Below, one piece after another: positions 8,756 through 16,835 of a stretch of 64,000 nt of DNA (its first letter is position 1; every line of letters begins with the position of its first letter). The position numbers and the translations under genes are program-made. The notes under the pieces were generated by a model that had not been told where the DNA came from, ran no database searches, and worked only from the letters and a program-made list of their open reading frames with translations. This stretch comes from Phycisphaeraceae bacterium (GTDB lineage: Bacteria; Planctomycetota; Phycisphaerae; Phycisphaerales; UBA1924), in NCBI GenBank assembly GCA_019636795.1, contig JAHBWW010000002.1, positions 496,001 through 560,000 of the forward strand. Reading direction: 5' to 3'.

Positions 8756-10394
8756 CGCATCGGCCGGCGGACCGGGCCTGCGCTGGACATCGCTCGTGGG
8801 GGCGGGGTTGTCGGCACGGGTGGCATGGCGCTCGCGCCTGCTTGCCAACACAGACTCCTGGCAGCGGCACACGGCGCGGCTTCAGGTGGCCCAGTTGCGC
8901 GGGCTGCTGGTTGAGGCACGTGGGACCGAGTTTGGCCGAGCCTGCGGCTTTGCGCGTCTGGCTGCAATAGCGGACGACGCCGAACTGCTGGCAGCCTACC
9001 GCTCGGCGGTGCCGCTGGCCGACTGGCATGCCTTTGCCCCGGCGATCGAGCGAATGCGGCTGGGGGCCGAGCCTGATGTGCTGTGGCCCGGGCTGGTGCG
9101 TCACTTTGCCCAGACCAGCGGCACGACGGCTGGCGACAAGTTCATCCCGGTCTCGGACGCGATGTTGCGTTCCAACGCCCGCTCGGCACTGGACATCTTC
9201 GCGTACATGCGTCATCGCGGGCTGGATCTGGCACGGCTGGCGGCGGGTCGCTTCCTGTTCCTCGGAGGCTCGAGCGCGTTGTCGGTGTCGGAAGCGGGCA
9301 TTGCCACGGGGGACCTGTCCGGGATTGTCACGCCGATGATCCGCTGGCCGATCTCGGCCATCTATTCGCCGGGGCCCGAGATTGCACTGAACAGTCACTG
9401 GCCGTCGAAGATCGAGGCCATGGCCCGGCTGGCTGTGGACCAGGACATCCGTTTCATCAGCGGCATGCCCAGCTGGGCGCTGGTGCTGATGGGGCGTGTG
9501 CTCGAGCTGGCGGCCGAGCGGGGGCAGCGGGCGTCGTGCATCCGCGACGTGTGGCCCAATCTGTCGATCTTCGTCCACGGCGGGGTGAACTACGCGCCGT
9601 TTGCCTCCCGCATCAACGCGGTGGTAAGCGGCGATGCGGGCGTTGATCTCCCCCACCGGCTCGAGCTGTACCCGGCCAGCGAGGGGTTCATCGCGATGCA
9701 GGATGTCGCGGGCGATCCCGGGCTGCGGTTGCAGGCCGACGTGGGCAACTTCATCGAGTTCGTGCCCCTCGAGGCCATCGACGCGGCTGGTGCACCCGCG
9801 TTTGCAGCCCATGAGGTCGAGTTCGGGCAGCGGTATGTTGTTGTGCTGAGCACATGCGCCGGGCTGTACCGCTACATTCTGGGCGATGTGGTGGAGTTTG
9901 ACGACATTCCGGCCGGGCTCAACGGGACAGGCGGCACGGGCCCGGCGCGGTTGCGCATCGTGGGCCGTCACCGGCACTTCATCAACGCCTTCGGCGAGAA
10001 CATCATCGTCGAGCACATCGAGCGGGCGGTAGCGGCGGCGGCCGAGCAGACGGGCCTGGCTATCGGCGAGTTCACGGCCGGACCGGTGTATCCGGCTCCG
10101 GGACGGGTGGCCGGGCTGGAACTGGTGCTCGAGGCCGAGGCGGACGGGGAGGTCATCACGCGGTTCGGCCAGGCCTTCGACGCGGCCCTCAAGGACCAGA
10201 ACGTCGATTACACGACCAAGCGGACGGGGGATCTGGGCATGGGTCCGCCGACGCTGAGCGTGGTGCCGCCGGGCTCGTTTCACCGCTGGATGGCGTCGCG
10301 CGGCAAACTGGGCGGCCAGCATAAGTGCCCGCGGTGCGCCAACCACCGCTCGATCATCGAAGGGGTGCTGGAGACGGCGAGTGCGGGAACCTGA
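8745..10394 (+). CDS. GH3-family acyl-adenylate-forming / acyl-amido-synthetase-like enzyme
   Basis: 549 residues from the ATG at 8745, overlapping the hydrolase stop by 11 bases. The sequence has the layout of the GH3 auxin-responsive-promoter family: ATP-binding QTSGTTAGDKFIPVSD around residue 125, a middle YPASEGFIAMQD motif and a late IVGRHRHFINAFGENI motif. Plant GH3 enzymes adenylate a small carboxylic acid and join it to an amino acid. Bacterial homologues are common but mostly uncharacterised, so substrate and product here are unknown. Probably cytoplasmic. The 8-13.4 kb stretch appears especially GC-rich. Confidence 0.85.
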   Translation: MSTDASAGGPGLRWTSLVGAGLSARVAWRSRLLANTDSWQRHTARLQVAQLRGLLVEARGTEFGRACGFARLAAIADDAELLAAYRSAVPLADWHAFAPAIERMRLGAEPDVLWPGLVRHFAQTSGTTAGDKFIPVSDAMLRSNARSALDIFAYMRHRGLDLARLAAGRFLFLGGSSALSVSEAGIATGDLSGIVTPMIRWPISAIYSPGPEIALNSHWPSKIEAMARLAVDQDIRFISGMPSWALVLMGRVLELAAERGQRASCIRDVWPNLSIFVHGGVNYAPFASRINAVVSGDAGVDLPHRLELYPASEGFIAMQDVAGDPGLRLQADVGNFIEFVPLEAIDAAGAPAFAAHEVEFGQRYVVVLSTCAGLYRYILGDVVEFDDIPAGLNGTGGTGPARLRIVGRHRHFINAFGENIIVEHIERAVAAAAEQTGLAIGEFTAGPVYPAPGRVAGLELVLEAEADGEVITRFGQAFDAALKDQNVDYTTKRTGDLGMGPPTLSVVPPGSFHRWMASRGKLGGQHKCPRCANHRSIIEGVLETASAGT

Positions 10395-10535
10395 GCGGGG
10401 CAACTGAGCGGTACCCAGCCACCGTGGACAAAGGGGCATCCGCCCCCGTGCAAGAATGCCGCCCCCATGCCGTACAATGTTCTGCCGGGCCGCGATCTCG
10501 AGCCGGCGGCCCCCAGATTCGGAGGATTGACCCCC

Positions 10536-11186
10536 ATGTCCACTTCCCCCGGCGTGGCCCAGCAGGCAGCCGCCGTGCTGGCCCAATGCAGCGGTTTCAT
10601 CGAGATTCTGCCCGACGCGGTGTACATCGCCCCGTCGAGCACGATCAAGGGAGGCAGCATCGGCACCCACGTCCGCCACACGCTCGACCACTTCCGCGCC
10701 CTGCTCGACGGGCACGCTCGCGGCGAGGCTGTGCTGTACGACCAGCGGGCTCGGGGTGTCCCAGTCGAGACGAACCGGGCCGAGGCGCTCGACGCGGCCG
10801 AGCGGCTGCTTGAGGCCATCGTCGCGCTTGACGCGGCGGCGCTCGAGGCGCCGGTGCGCGTGCAGATCATGCTGGCCGCCGACGGCACGACCGCCGAACT
10901 GGGCTCGACGCTGGGGCGCGAACTGGCCTTTGCCAGCCACCACGCGATCCACCACTGCGCGATGATGAACGCCATCGCGCTCGAGCACGGCCAGCAGGCG
11001 CAAGACGGCTTCGGCAAGGCGCCCAGCACGCTCTGCCATCAGGTTCTGTCGAGCGGCCATCAGGGCCAAACCCCCGCTCTTGCGACCCCGGCTCATGACC
11101 TTCAAGCCCAGCCGCCCGGCTTGTCGGCCCACCTGTCGCTGACTGAGTACAAGACCACCAACCCCCAAACCTCCCCGGCCCGCTAG
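10536..11186 (+). CDS. DinB-like four-helix-bundle protein
   Basis: 216 residues from the ATG at 10536, which has a good ribosome site (GGAGGA at 10521-10526). The pattern GTHVRHTLDHFRALL near the N terminus and ASHHAIHHCAMM later supplies the spaced histidines of the DinB/YfiT metal-binding fold. Members include thiol-dependent transferases and many proteins of unknown role. The last ~40 residues are low in complexity. The upstream in-frame ATG at 10467 is less likely. It sits 21 bases before the NRDE gene, in the same plus-strand run. Confidence 0.75.
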   Translation: MSTSPGVAQQAAAVLAQCSGFIEILPDAVYIAPSSTIKGGSIGTHVRHTLDHFRALLDGHARGEAVLYDQRARGVPVETNRAEALDAAERLLEAIVALDAAALEAPVRVQIMLAADGTTAELGSTLGRELAFASHHAIHHCAMMNAIALEHGQQAQDGFGKAPSTLCHQVLSSGHQGQTPALATPAHDLQAQPPGLSAHLSLTEYKTTNPQTSPAR

Positions 11187-11207
11187 AGATCAGGAAACCC
11201 GCCCGGC

Positions 11208-11993
11208 GTGTGTACCGTCTCCATCATCCCGATTTCCGGCGGCGTGCGGCTGGTGACCAACCGCGACGAGAAGAGAGTGCGCCCCGAGGCCGAGTTCCCG
11301 CGCCATTTCGGGCCGGGGGACCTGGCCGTCGGCCCTCTCGATACAGCCGCGGGCGGGACATGGGTGGCAGCCCGACCCGGCCTGATCTTGTGCCTGCTGA
11401 ACATGAAGACCGCGACTCCGCCTCCGCCGCCCGAGCCGTCGCTCGCGCTGTCGCGCGGAACGATCATCCCCGACCTGATCGGGGCCGAAGGGATCGACGA
11501 GGCGTACGAGACGCTCGCCAGACTGGACCTGCCGCGCATGCTGCCGTTTCGCTTGCTCGGCGTCGAGGTCGGGCCAAATCACACACGGACCGCGATCGCC
11601 CGCTGGGACGGCGCTGCGCTCGAGGCCCCCATGGACGCTGTCGCCAGCCCGCCGCTGGCGCTGGCCAGTTCGGGCCTGGGCGACGCGCTGGTGCAGAGGA
11701 GACTCCCGCAGTTTGCCGCGATGCTCGAAGCATCGGGCCCGACCCCGGCGATGCAGGACGCCTTCCACAGGTTCCGGTGGCCCGAGGCCGACCACACCAG
11801 CGTGCTCATGAGCCGACCCGACGCGCGGACCGTAAGCATCACCGAAGCCCTCGTGACAGCCCGCAGCGCGACCATGCACTACCGCGTGGTGCGCGACGGG
11901 GGCGTGATCGAAGAAGCCTCAACGGCCAGCGCGGCCAACCATCCACGCAGCGCGGGCGCGGCTCCACGCGGCGTGGCCGGGCCGCTACACTAA
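11208..11993 (+). CDS. NRDE/TANGO2-family protein
   Basis: 261 residues with a GTG start at 11208. It begins MCTVSII with Cys at position 2 and contains LVTNRDEKR, the motif that names the NRDE family (eukaryotic TANGO2). GGTWVAARPGLILCLLNM follows, as expected. The Cys2 start gives the family an Ntn-hydrolase-like look, but no enzymatic function is established; roles in acyl-CoA or haem handling have been suggested for eukaryotic members. It ends 6 bases before the nuoH start codon, so translation is probably coupled. Confidence 0.85.
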   Translation: MCTVSIIPISGGVRLVTNRDEKRVRPEAEFPRHFGPGDLAVGPLDTAAGGTWVAARPGLILCLLNMKTATPPPPPEPSLALSRGTIIPDLIGAEGIDEAYETLARLDLPRMLPFRLLGVEVGPNHTRTAIARWDGAALEAPMDAVASPPLALASSGLGDALVQRRLPQFAAMLEASGPTPAMQDAFHRFRWPEADHTSVLMSRPDARTVSITEALVTARSATMHYRVVRDGGVIEEASTASAANHPRSAGAAPRGVAGPLH

Positions 11994-11999
11994 GCCCCC

Positions 12000-13361
12000 A
12001 TGGACAGTCTTGTTGCCTCCATTCAAGCGACCGTGACCAGCCAGCTGTTCGTCAGCGTCCACGTCATGCTCATCGTGGTGCACGTGATGCTGCTCACGGT
12101 GGCCTACCTGATCTACCTTGAACGCAAGATCTCGGCCTACATCCAGGACCGGCTGGGGCCCAACCGCGTGGGCTTTGACTTCGGGATCCCGCAGCTGGCG
12201 TTCCTCAAGGGCAAGTTGGGCCTGGGCCAGCCGCTGGCCGACGGGCTCAAGTTCCTGCTGAAGGAAGACTACGCCCCGGCGGGCGTCGATCGCGTGCTGT
12301 TCTCGCTCGCGCCCATCATGATCATCGTGCCGGCCCTGATCGGGTTCATGGTGATCCCGTGGGGGGGCATGTGGGCCATGGGCGGGCCGTGGGATTTGCC
12401 GCTGGTGGGGACGATCGGCGGCGAGACGGTGCACGTTGTCGGCGCCCATGTGCACGTGGGCGTGATCTATATTCTCGCGGTCGCGTCGGTCGGGGTGTAT
12501 GGCGTGACGCTGGGTGGCTGGGCCAGCAACAGCAAGTATTCGTTCATCGGTGGGCTGCGCGCCACCGCCCAGATGATCAGTTACGAGATCCCGATGGGCC
12601 TGGCGCTGCTGGCCGTGCTGCTGCTGACCGGGGCGGTGATGCCCGAAGCCATCATCGGGTATCAGGTTGACAACGGGTGGCTCATCATCGCCCAGCCGCT
12701 GGCGTGCGTGATCTTCTTCATGTGCATCCTGGCCGAGGCCAACCGCGCGCCGTTCGACAACGCCGAGGCCGAGCAGGAACTGGTGGGCGGGTATCACACC
12801 GAGTATTCCTCGATGCGCTTCGCGCTGTTCTTCCTGGCCGAGTACAGCCACATGATCACGGGCAGCGCGCTCTTCGCCCTGCTGTTCCTGGGCGGCTATC
12901 ACCTGCCGTTCGTGAGCCTGACCAGCCCCGAGGCCACGAGCCTGCTGGCGGTGGGAGTCAAGTTCGTCGTGTTCTTCGGCAAGGTCGTGCTGCTGATCTG
13001 CTTCCAGATGGTCATCCGCTGGACACTCCCGAGGCTGCGCTACGACCAGGTCATGATGCTCGGCTGGCAGACGCTGATCCCCATCGCACTGGCCATCGTG
13101 GTCGTGACGAGCATCATGGTGCACCTCGGTTTCACGGGCACGCCGGCGATGGTCATCGCCAACATCGTGCTGATCGTTATCGTGCTCGTGCTCCAGCCGG
13201 TGATGCGGGCCTGGCTGGGCAATCCGACGATCAACCGCCGCATCCCGATGTACGGCTCGAGGTTCAACCCCGTGCCGGGCCAGAGCGTGGAGACGCGCCC
13301 CAGCGACCCGATGGCCCTCGAAGACCGCCCGGTGCAGGGCACCAGCCCGATGGTGCAATGA
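12000..13361 (+). CDS. nuoH: NADH-quinone oxidoreductase subunit H
   Basis: 453-residue polytopic protein. YLERKISAYIQDRLGPNRVG near residue 38 is the diagnostic NuoH/ND1 loop, and EANRAPFDNAEAEQELVGGYHTEYS is the quinone-cavity acidic loop. Catalyses no step alone: it is a membrane-arm subunit of complex I that helps form the quinone channel. It is longer than many NuoH proteins, with extra sequence around residues 120-165 and a ~45-residue hydrophilic C-terminal tail. No other nuo gene lies in this window, so nuoH appears separated from the rest of the complex here. Confidence 0.95.
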   Translation: MDSLVASIQATVTSQLFVSVHVMLIVVHVMLLTVAYLIYLERKISAYIQDRLGPNRVGFDFGIPQLAFLKGKLGLGQPLADGLKFLLKEDYAPAGVDRVLFSLAPIMIIVPALIGFMVIPWGGMWAMGGPWDLPLVGTIGGETVHVVGAHVHVGVIYILAVASVGVYGVTLGGWASNSKYSFIGGLRATAQMISYEIPMGLALLAVLLLTGAVMPEAIIGYQVDNGWLIIAQPLACVIFFMCILAEANRAPFDNAEAEQELVGGYHTEYSSMRFALFFLAEYSHMITGSALFALLFLGGYHLPFVSLTSPEATSLLAVGVKFVVFFGKVVLLICFQMVIRWTLPRLRYDQVMMLGWQTLIPIALAIVVVTSIMVHLGFTGTPAMVIANIVLIVIVLVLQPVMRAWLGNPTINRRIPMYGSRFNPVPGQSVETRPSDPMALEDRPVQGTSPMVQ

Positions 13362-13393
13362 GAGTCGGGTGAGCCAGAGCAACCCAAAGCAAA

Positions 13394-13421
13394 CAAGCCC
13401 GCGCCGGATGGCGCGGGCTTG
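13394..13421. terminator. Bidirectional hairpin terminator
   Basis: A perfect 12-bp stem (CAAGCCCGCGCC, 13394-13405, with GGCGCGGGCTTG, 13410-13421) closes a 4-base loop between the convergent nuoH and dockerin-protein genes. On the minus strand it is followed by TTTGCTTT, giving a better U-rich tail for the minus-strand operon. Confidence 0.65.
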
Positions 13422-13460
13422 TCGCTTGATGGGACAACAGGTCACACTAGCTATACAGCG

Positions 13461-14180
13461 TTATGGACAGCCGGCACTGAAGGCTGCAAGGAATGCCTGA
13501 ACGTCGAAAAAGTCGAGGACGCCGTCATCCACGAAGTCGACGGAAAGGTCGCCGGCGCTGAAAGCTCCGAGGAAGGCCTGAACATCGAAGAAGTCGAGAA
13601 TTCCGTCGGAGTTGAGGTCGGCCTGGCATGGACCTTGGGCGAACCACTCGATGGTCACTTCATCAGCGAAGTAGCCCGGGAGCGGGAGGCCATTGGCGTC
13701 GCCGAGATAGACACGGTAGGTGGCTTCATATACGCCGGGTGTCGTGACCGCGTACCAGTTGTGGAGCATGGTGCCGTTCCACGCGATGCGCGGGCTTGAG
13801 CCTGCAGTGCCAAAGATGGGGGCAAAGGTGCCCTGATTCATCATGGTCCCACCGATATAGACCTGGAGCCCGGGCGTTGCGTCGAGTTGCTCGATCCAGA
13901 TGGTGGCGTTCGGAGGAAGGGTCCAGAATCCTTCGATCATCCAGCCGTACTGCGCGTTGTACATGGTGTCGTTGAGTACATCAGCAGGTGCGTCGTAGGC
14001 ATGGCCGTAGTTCTGGAGGAGCGGCGTAGGAACCGAGTGATCGACATGGATGTGGAGCATAGATCCTCCGTGCATTTCGACGCCGAGGTGCTTCATCATG
14101 CCTCCCATCTGAGGATTGACGGCGGATGCTGCGGAAGCGAGGGTGAACGAGGAGGCGAGAACAACATGAAACTTGTTCAT
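13461..14180 (-). CDS. Secreted Met/His-rich protein with dockerin-like repeats
   Basis: 239 residues. The signal peptide spans about 1-20 (MNKFHVVLASSFTLASAASA). The mature N terminus is strikingly rich in Met and His (QMGGMMKHLGVEMHGGSM, then LHIHVDHSVP). The middle contains MLHNWYAVTTPGVYEATYRV, which resembles 'choice-of-anchor M' surface domains found near metal-uptake genes in actinobacteria and others; this resemblance is by eye. Two dockerin-like repeats (DLNSDGILDFFDVQAFL; the second is degenerate, DFVDDGVLDFFDVQAFL) end the protein. It is 17 bases downstream of the pseudopilin gene on the same strand. Role unknown; metal binding at the cell surface is a reasonable guess. Confidence 0.8.
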   Translation of the reverse strand: MNKFHVVLASSFTLASAASAVNPQMGGMMKHLGVEMHGGSMLHIHVDHSVPTPLLQNYGHAYDAPADVLNDTMYNAQYGWMIEGFWTLPPNATIWIEQLDATPGLQVYIGGTMMNQGTFAPIFGTAGSSPRIAWNGTMLHNWYAVTTPGVYEATYRVYLGDANGLPLPGYFADEVTIEWFAQGPCQADLNSDGILDFFDVQAFLGAFSAGDLSVDFVDDGVLDFFDVQAFLAAFSAGCP

Positions 14181-14197
14181 TTCTGATCCTTTCGTGA

Positions 14198-14893
14198 CTA
14201 CTGATGGCCCAGTTGGGCCCTTTCAGGGTTGAAACAGTTGATTCCTGTAACACGATCGAAGACGGATTCAAACGGAAGACTGGCGGCGTGTCCGTCGAGA
14301 AACACAACACCAGTTGCACGGCCGTGCCGCTGTGCGTCGATTTCGGGCGGTGTGCCGAACTGGGTCCAGAAGTGCGCCATGGCATGATCGGCGCCTCCAA
14401 TGGCGAGTTCGCCGAAGAGAACTGTGCTCGATGGGAAGGGCACGGTGCAACGTCTATTCCACGTCCGGCTGAGAGTTTCAGCCTGCGTCAGTTCGTAATA
14501 GACGTTGTAGCCATAACTCCACCTGTCGAGCCGGCGATCAAGAGGGCAGCGGTAGTGCGAGTTGAAAACTTCGAGCCATGCCTCGCGCGAAGTTGTGCTG
14601 GAATAGGAGTCTCCGGTGATGAACTCGAAGTAGGCATAGCCCCAGGGCGCAACACGGTGTGCGAATGCAGAGTGCTGGCTTCGTGGCATGCGTTCGCGGT
14701 TGGCATCGGCATACAGAGCAGTGAACTGACCGAGCGATCGCATCTGCGTCATGCAGACAGCTGCCTGGGCGGTGCTGCGTGCGCTAGCGAGCGCGGGCAG
14801 CAGGATCGCGATGACCAGAGCAATGATGGCAATGACCACCAGAAGTTCGATAAGCGTGAATGCTTTTCGTGTGAACCAAGTGAGACGAGTCAT
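14198..14893 (-). CDS. Type II secretion pseudopilin-like protein (prepilin N-terminal motif)
   Basis: 231 residues from the ATG at 14893. The N terminus KAFTLIELLVVIAIIALVIAILLPALASAR is split here as motif KA-FTLIELLVV plus a hydrophobic helix. It matches the prepilin cleavage/methylation signal, with Phe12 as +1 and Glu16 as the +5 Glu. The C-terminal part has GVVFLDGHAASLPF, like the H-x-n-D-G region of planctomycete-expanded prepilin-like proteins. Planctomycetes carry many of these; most are not true pilins. It lies between the Cys-rich membrane protein (90 bases upstream) and the secreted Met/His-rich protein (17 bases downstream), so the three probably form one operon. Confidence 0.85.
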   Translation of the reverse strand: MTRLTWFTRKAFTLIELLVVIAIIALVIAILLPALASARSTAQAAVCMTQMRSLGQFTALYADANRERMPRSQHSAFAHRVAPWGYAYFEFITGDSYSSTTSREAWLEVFNSHYRCPLDRRLDRWSYGYNVYYELTQAETLSRTWNRRCTVPFPSSTVLFGELAIGGADHAMAHFWTQFGTPPEIDAQRHGRATGVVFLDGHAASLPFESVFDRVTGINCFNPERAQLGHQ

Positions 14894-14983
14894 GGCAGAA
14901 CCTCCCCGAACTGCATTGCGCAGCCGATACATGACGGTTGAGCACACACTGACTAAGGCGGCAACCGCGCGGGTTGCGGGCCA

Positions 14984-15565
14984 TCAGGCGCGCGGGGGAG
15001 GAGCGGGGATTTCGAGGGTTCGGCTCTCCAGAGCCAGTGCTTCGATTGGCAGCGGATCGAGCAGCGACGGTTCAGGAAGGATGTGGCTCAGACCCAAGCC
15101 CGGCAGGACGGGTGGGGGCACAAGTGCCACCATGATCGATACCCCCTTACATGAGAGCGGCGAAACCGCCGGCACCGTTACTGGGGGAGTGGTAGAACAG
15201 TTCTGCAAAACAGGCGGCGAATTGGACAGAGGGCAGCATGATGCCTGCGCTGAGGCAGTAGAGTCCGCGACCTGCCAGACATCAGCGGTGTGATCAAATC
15301 TCGGCGGGGGGTGAACTCCCATGCGGCGTGCCCACGCAAGTCGCTGCTCGGTCGTGAAACATGTGCACTGTGTCCAACATGCTTTGGCTGATGCACAGCC
15401 ACAGGCGTGGTCCTGGCACGGGTACGGCTGAGTCAATGTTGAACCTACCCAGCGGGCAACGGATGCGGGCGATGGCATGATGCCGAAGGCAGCAACCAGA
15501 TAGACCCCAAGAGCGAGGATCGCTACGGCGGTAGACAGGTCGCGATGGCGGAGCAAGCGACACAT
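14984..15565 (-). CDS. Cys-rich single-pass membrane protein of unknown function
   Basis: 193 residues. A membrane segment lies at about 11-30. Immediately after it is a Cys cluster (C50, C55, C57, C63, C67, C69) in a pattern PC-x4-CGC-x5-C-x3-C-x-C, followed by EQRLAWARRMGVHPPP. More cysteines occur at 110-111, 123 and 139, and the C-terminal third is Pro/Leu-rich. I recognise no named domain. The Cys density outside the membrane suggests metal binding or disulfide structure. First gene of the presumed operon with the pseudopilin and the Met/His-rich secreted protein; the AT-rich region at 15566-15700 would be its promoter. Confidence 0.7.
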   Translation of the reverse strand: MCRLLRHRDLSTAVAILALGVYLVAAFGIMPSPASVARWVGSTLTQPYPCQDHACGCASAKACWTQCTCFTTEQRLAWARRMGVHPPPRFDHTADVWQVADSTASAQASCCPLSNSPPVLQNCSTTPPVTVPAVSPLSCKGVSIMVALVPPPVLPGLGLSHILPEPSLLDPLPIEALALESRTLEIPAPPPRA

Positions 15566-15700
15566 CAGGGCAGATTATTGCTGTCTGACAATACTTATTC
15601 TAGCTCAACAGCACTTAAATGGGTATATAAATAGTTTTTTCGTGTTGTTGAACACAAGTCGAGAATTTTCCCGGCTTTGAGATGCCTTATTTGAGGGGGT
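15566..15700 (-). promoter_or_regulatory. AT-rich promoter/operator region of the Cys-rich operon
   Basis: Unusually A/T-rich for this genome. On the minus strand TTCAAC and TATATA (around 15650 and 15625) could serve as -35/-10-like boxes. A 5-bp inverted repeat GTGTT-GTTG-AACAC lies at 15642-15655. The box assignment is tentative. Confidence 0.35.
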
Positions 15701-16777
15701 TCAGATTTCGGCGGGCGATTCCCAGGTTCCACTGTGCGCGGCACGTTCGCAAGCATCAAGGTACGACTGGACAACCGCGCCGCGTACCAGATCGCACGCG
15801 GCTGGATGATGGGCGCGAATGGCGTCAATGAAGCGGCGACAGGTGTCAGGCGTTTCGGGCAGTTCCAGCGTGGTCCAGCGCGAGGCCTGAGCGTCCTCGC
15901 CGAGGCTGACATGCAGGACCAGCGGGTTGGCCGCCAGATCGAGCCGCAGAGCGCCCCGCGTGCCGAAGACTTCGAGGCGCTCCTGATTCTCGACCGCGGT
16001 GGCCCAGCGCGTCAGTTGCACCACGCCCACGCCGGGCGCGCCAGCGGGATTCGTAAAGCGGACCTCGATGATGGCGGTGTCGTTGGCGTCAAGATGACGC
16101 CCCTTGAACTCCGTCACGGGAGCGCCATCGAGCATTTTGGGCATCGAGGCCAGTGAGCAGCGCAGGCTCGAAAGCGGCCCGGTCAGAGCCGAAAGCAGAT
16201 CGAGCATGTGGCTGCCGATGTCGGTAAGCGCGCCACCTTCGCCGCTGGCGGGCTTGGCAAGCCTCCAGAGCCACTGCGGCTCGGTCCAGTGCCCCCAGCA
16301 GGGCGTAGCCACCCAGGACTGGAAGTAACTCGCATGGGCGTAGCGGATGTCGCCCAAAGCGCCCGACTCGGCGAGTTCGATGGCTTTGACGACCGCTGCC
16401 GCGTTGCGCTTGGAGAAGTTGGTCATGTGGACAACTCCGGTCCGGCGCGCCGCTGCGGCCACCGTGCGTGCTTCGTCGAGCGTCACGGTCAGGGGCTTCT
16501 CGCAGAGGACATGCCTGCCCGCAGCCAGAGCCCGGAGCACGAGATCGGCGTGCGAGGCCTCGGGTGTGGTGATCGACACGGCGTCGCATGCGGCGAGCAC
16601 CTCTTCGACGCTGTCGACCGCACGCGCAAAGCCGTGTTTGGCTGCAAAGGCGTCGGCCCGCGCCGCATCGAGGTCCATGCAGGCTTCAAGATTGACGCCT
16701 GCGATGGCGGTGTAACGCTCGGCATGCCAGTTGGCAAAGCCCCCAGTACCGATGATCCCTATGCGGATGCGCTCCAT
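15701..16777 (-). CDS. Gfo/Idh/MocA-family NAD(P)-dependent sugar oxidoreductase
   Basis: 358 residues. The N-terminal Rossmann fold is marked by IGIIGTGGFANWH. The family hallmark HVLCEKPLTVT follows near residue 95, and EGGALTDIGSHMLDLL carries the conserved GxxxDIGxH substrate/catalytic His region. The family oxidises or reduces sugars, sugar acids or inositols; the substrate cannot be assigned. It is divergent from galE across 58 bases. ThuA-like proteins, which often accompany MocA-type oxidoreductases, occur two genes away. Confidence 0.9.
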   Translation of the reverse strand: MERIRIGIIGTGGFANWHAERYTAIAGVNLEACMDLDAARADAFAAKHGFARAVDSVEEVLAACDAVSITTPEASHADLVLRALAAGRHVLCEKPLTVTLDEARTVAAAARRTGVVHMTNFSKRNAAAVVKAIELAESGALGDIRYAHASYFQSWVATPCWGHWTEPQWLWRLAKPASGEGGALTDIGSHMLDLLSALTGPLSSLRCSLASMPKMLDGAPVTEFKGRHLDANDTAIIEVRFTNPAGAPGVGVVQLTRWATAVENQERLEVFGTRGALRLDLAANPLVLHVSLGEDAQASRWTTLELPETPDTCRRFIDAIRAHHPAACDLVRGAVVQSYLDACERAAHSGTWESPAEI

Positions 16778-16835
16778 GCACGACCCTCCTCGTTCCCTAT
16801 CCTACAACCATGCGGGGGCGATGGAGGCGTTTGGC

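Noticed and set aside
8577-11168. 863-codon minus-strand frame opposite the GH3 gene
   Set aside because: No motif; antisense of well-supported genes.
11985-13445. 486-codon minus frame over nuoH
   Set aside because: His/Asp-rich repeated composition from antisense codons; nuoH is certain.
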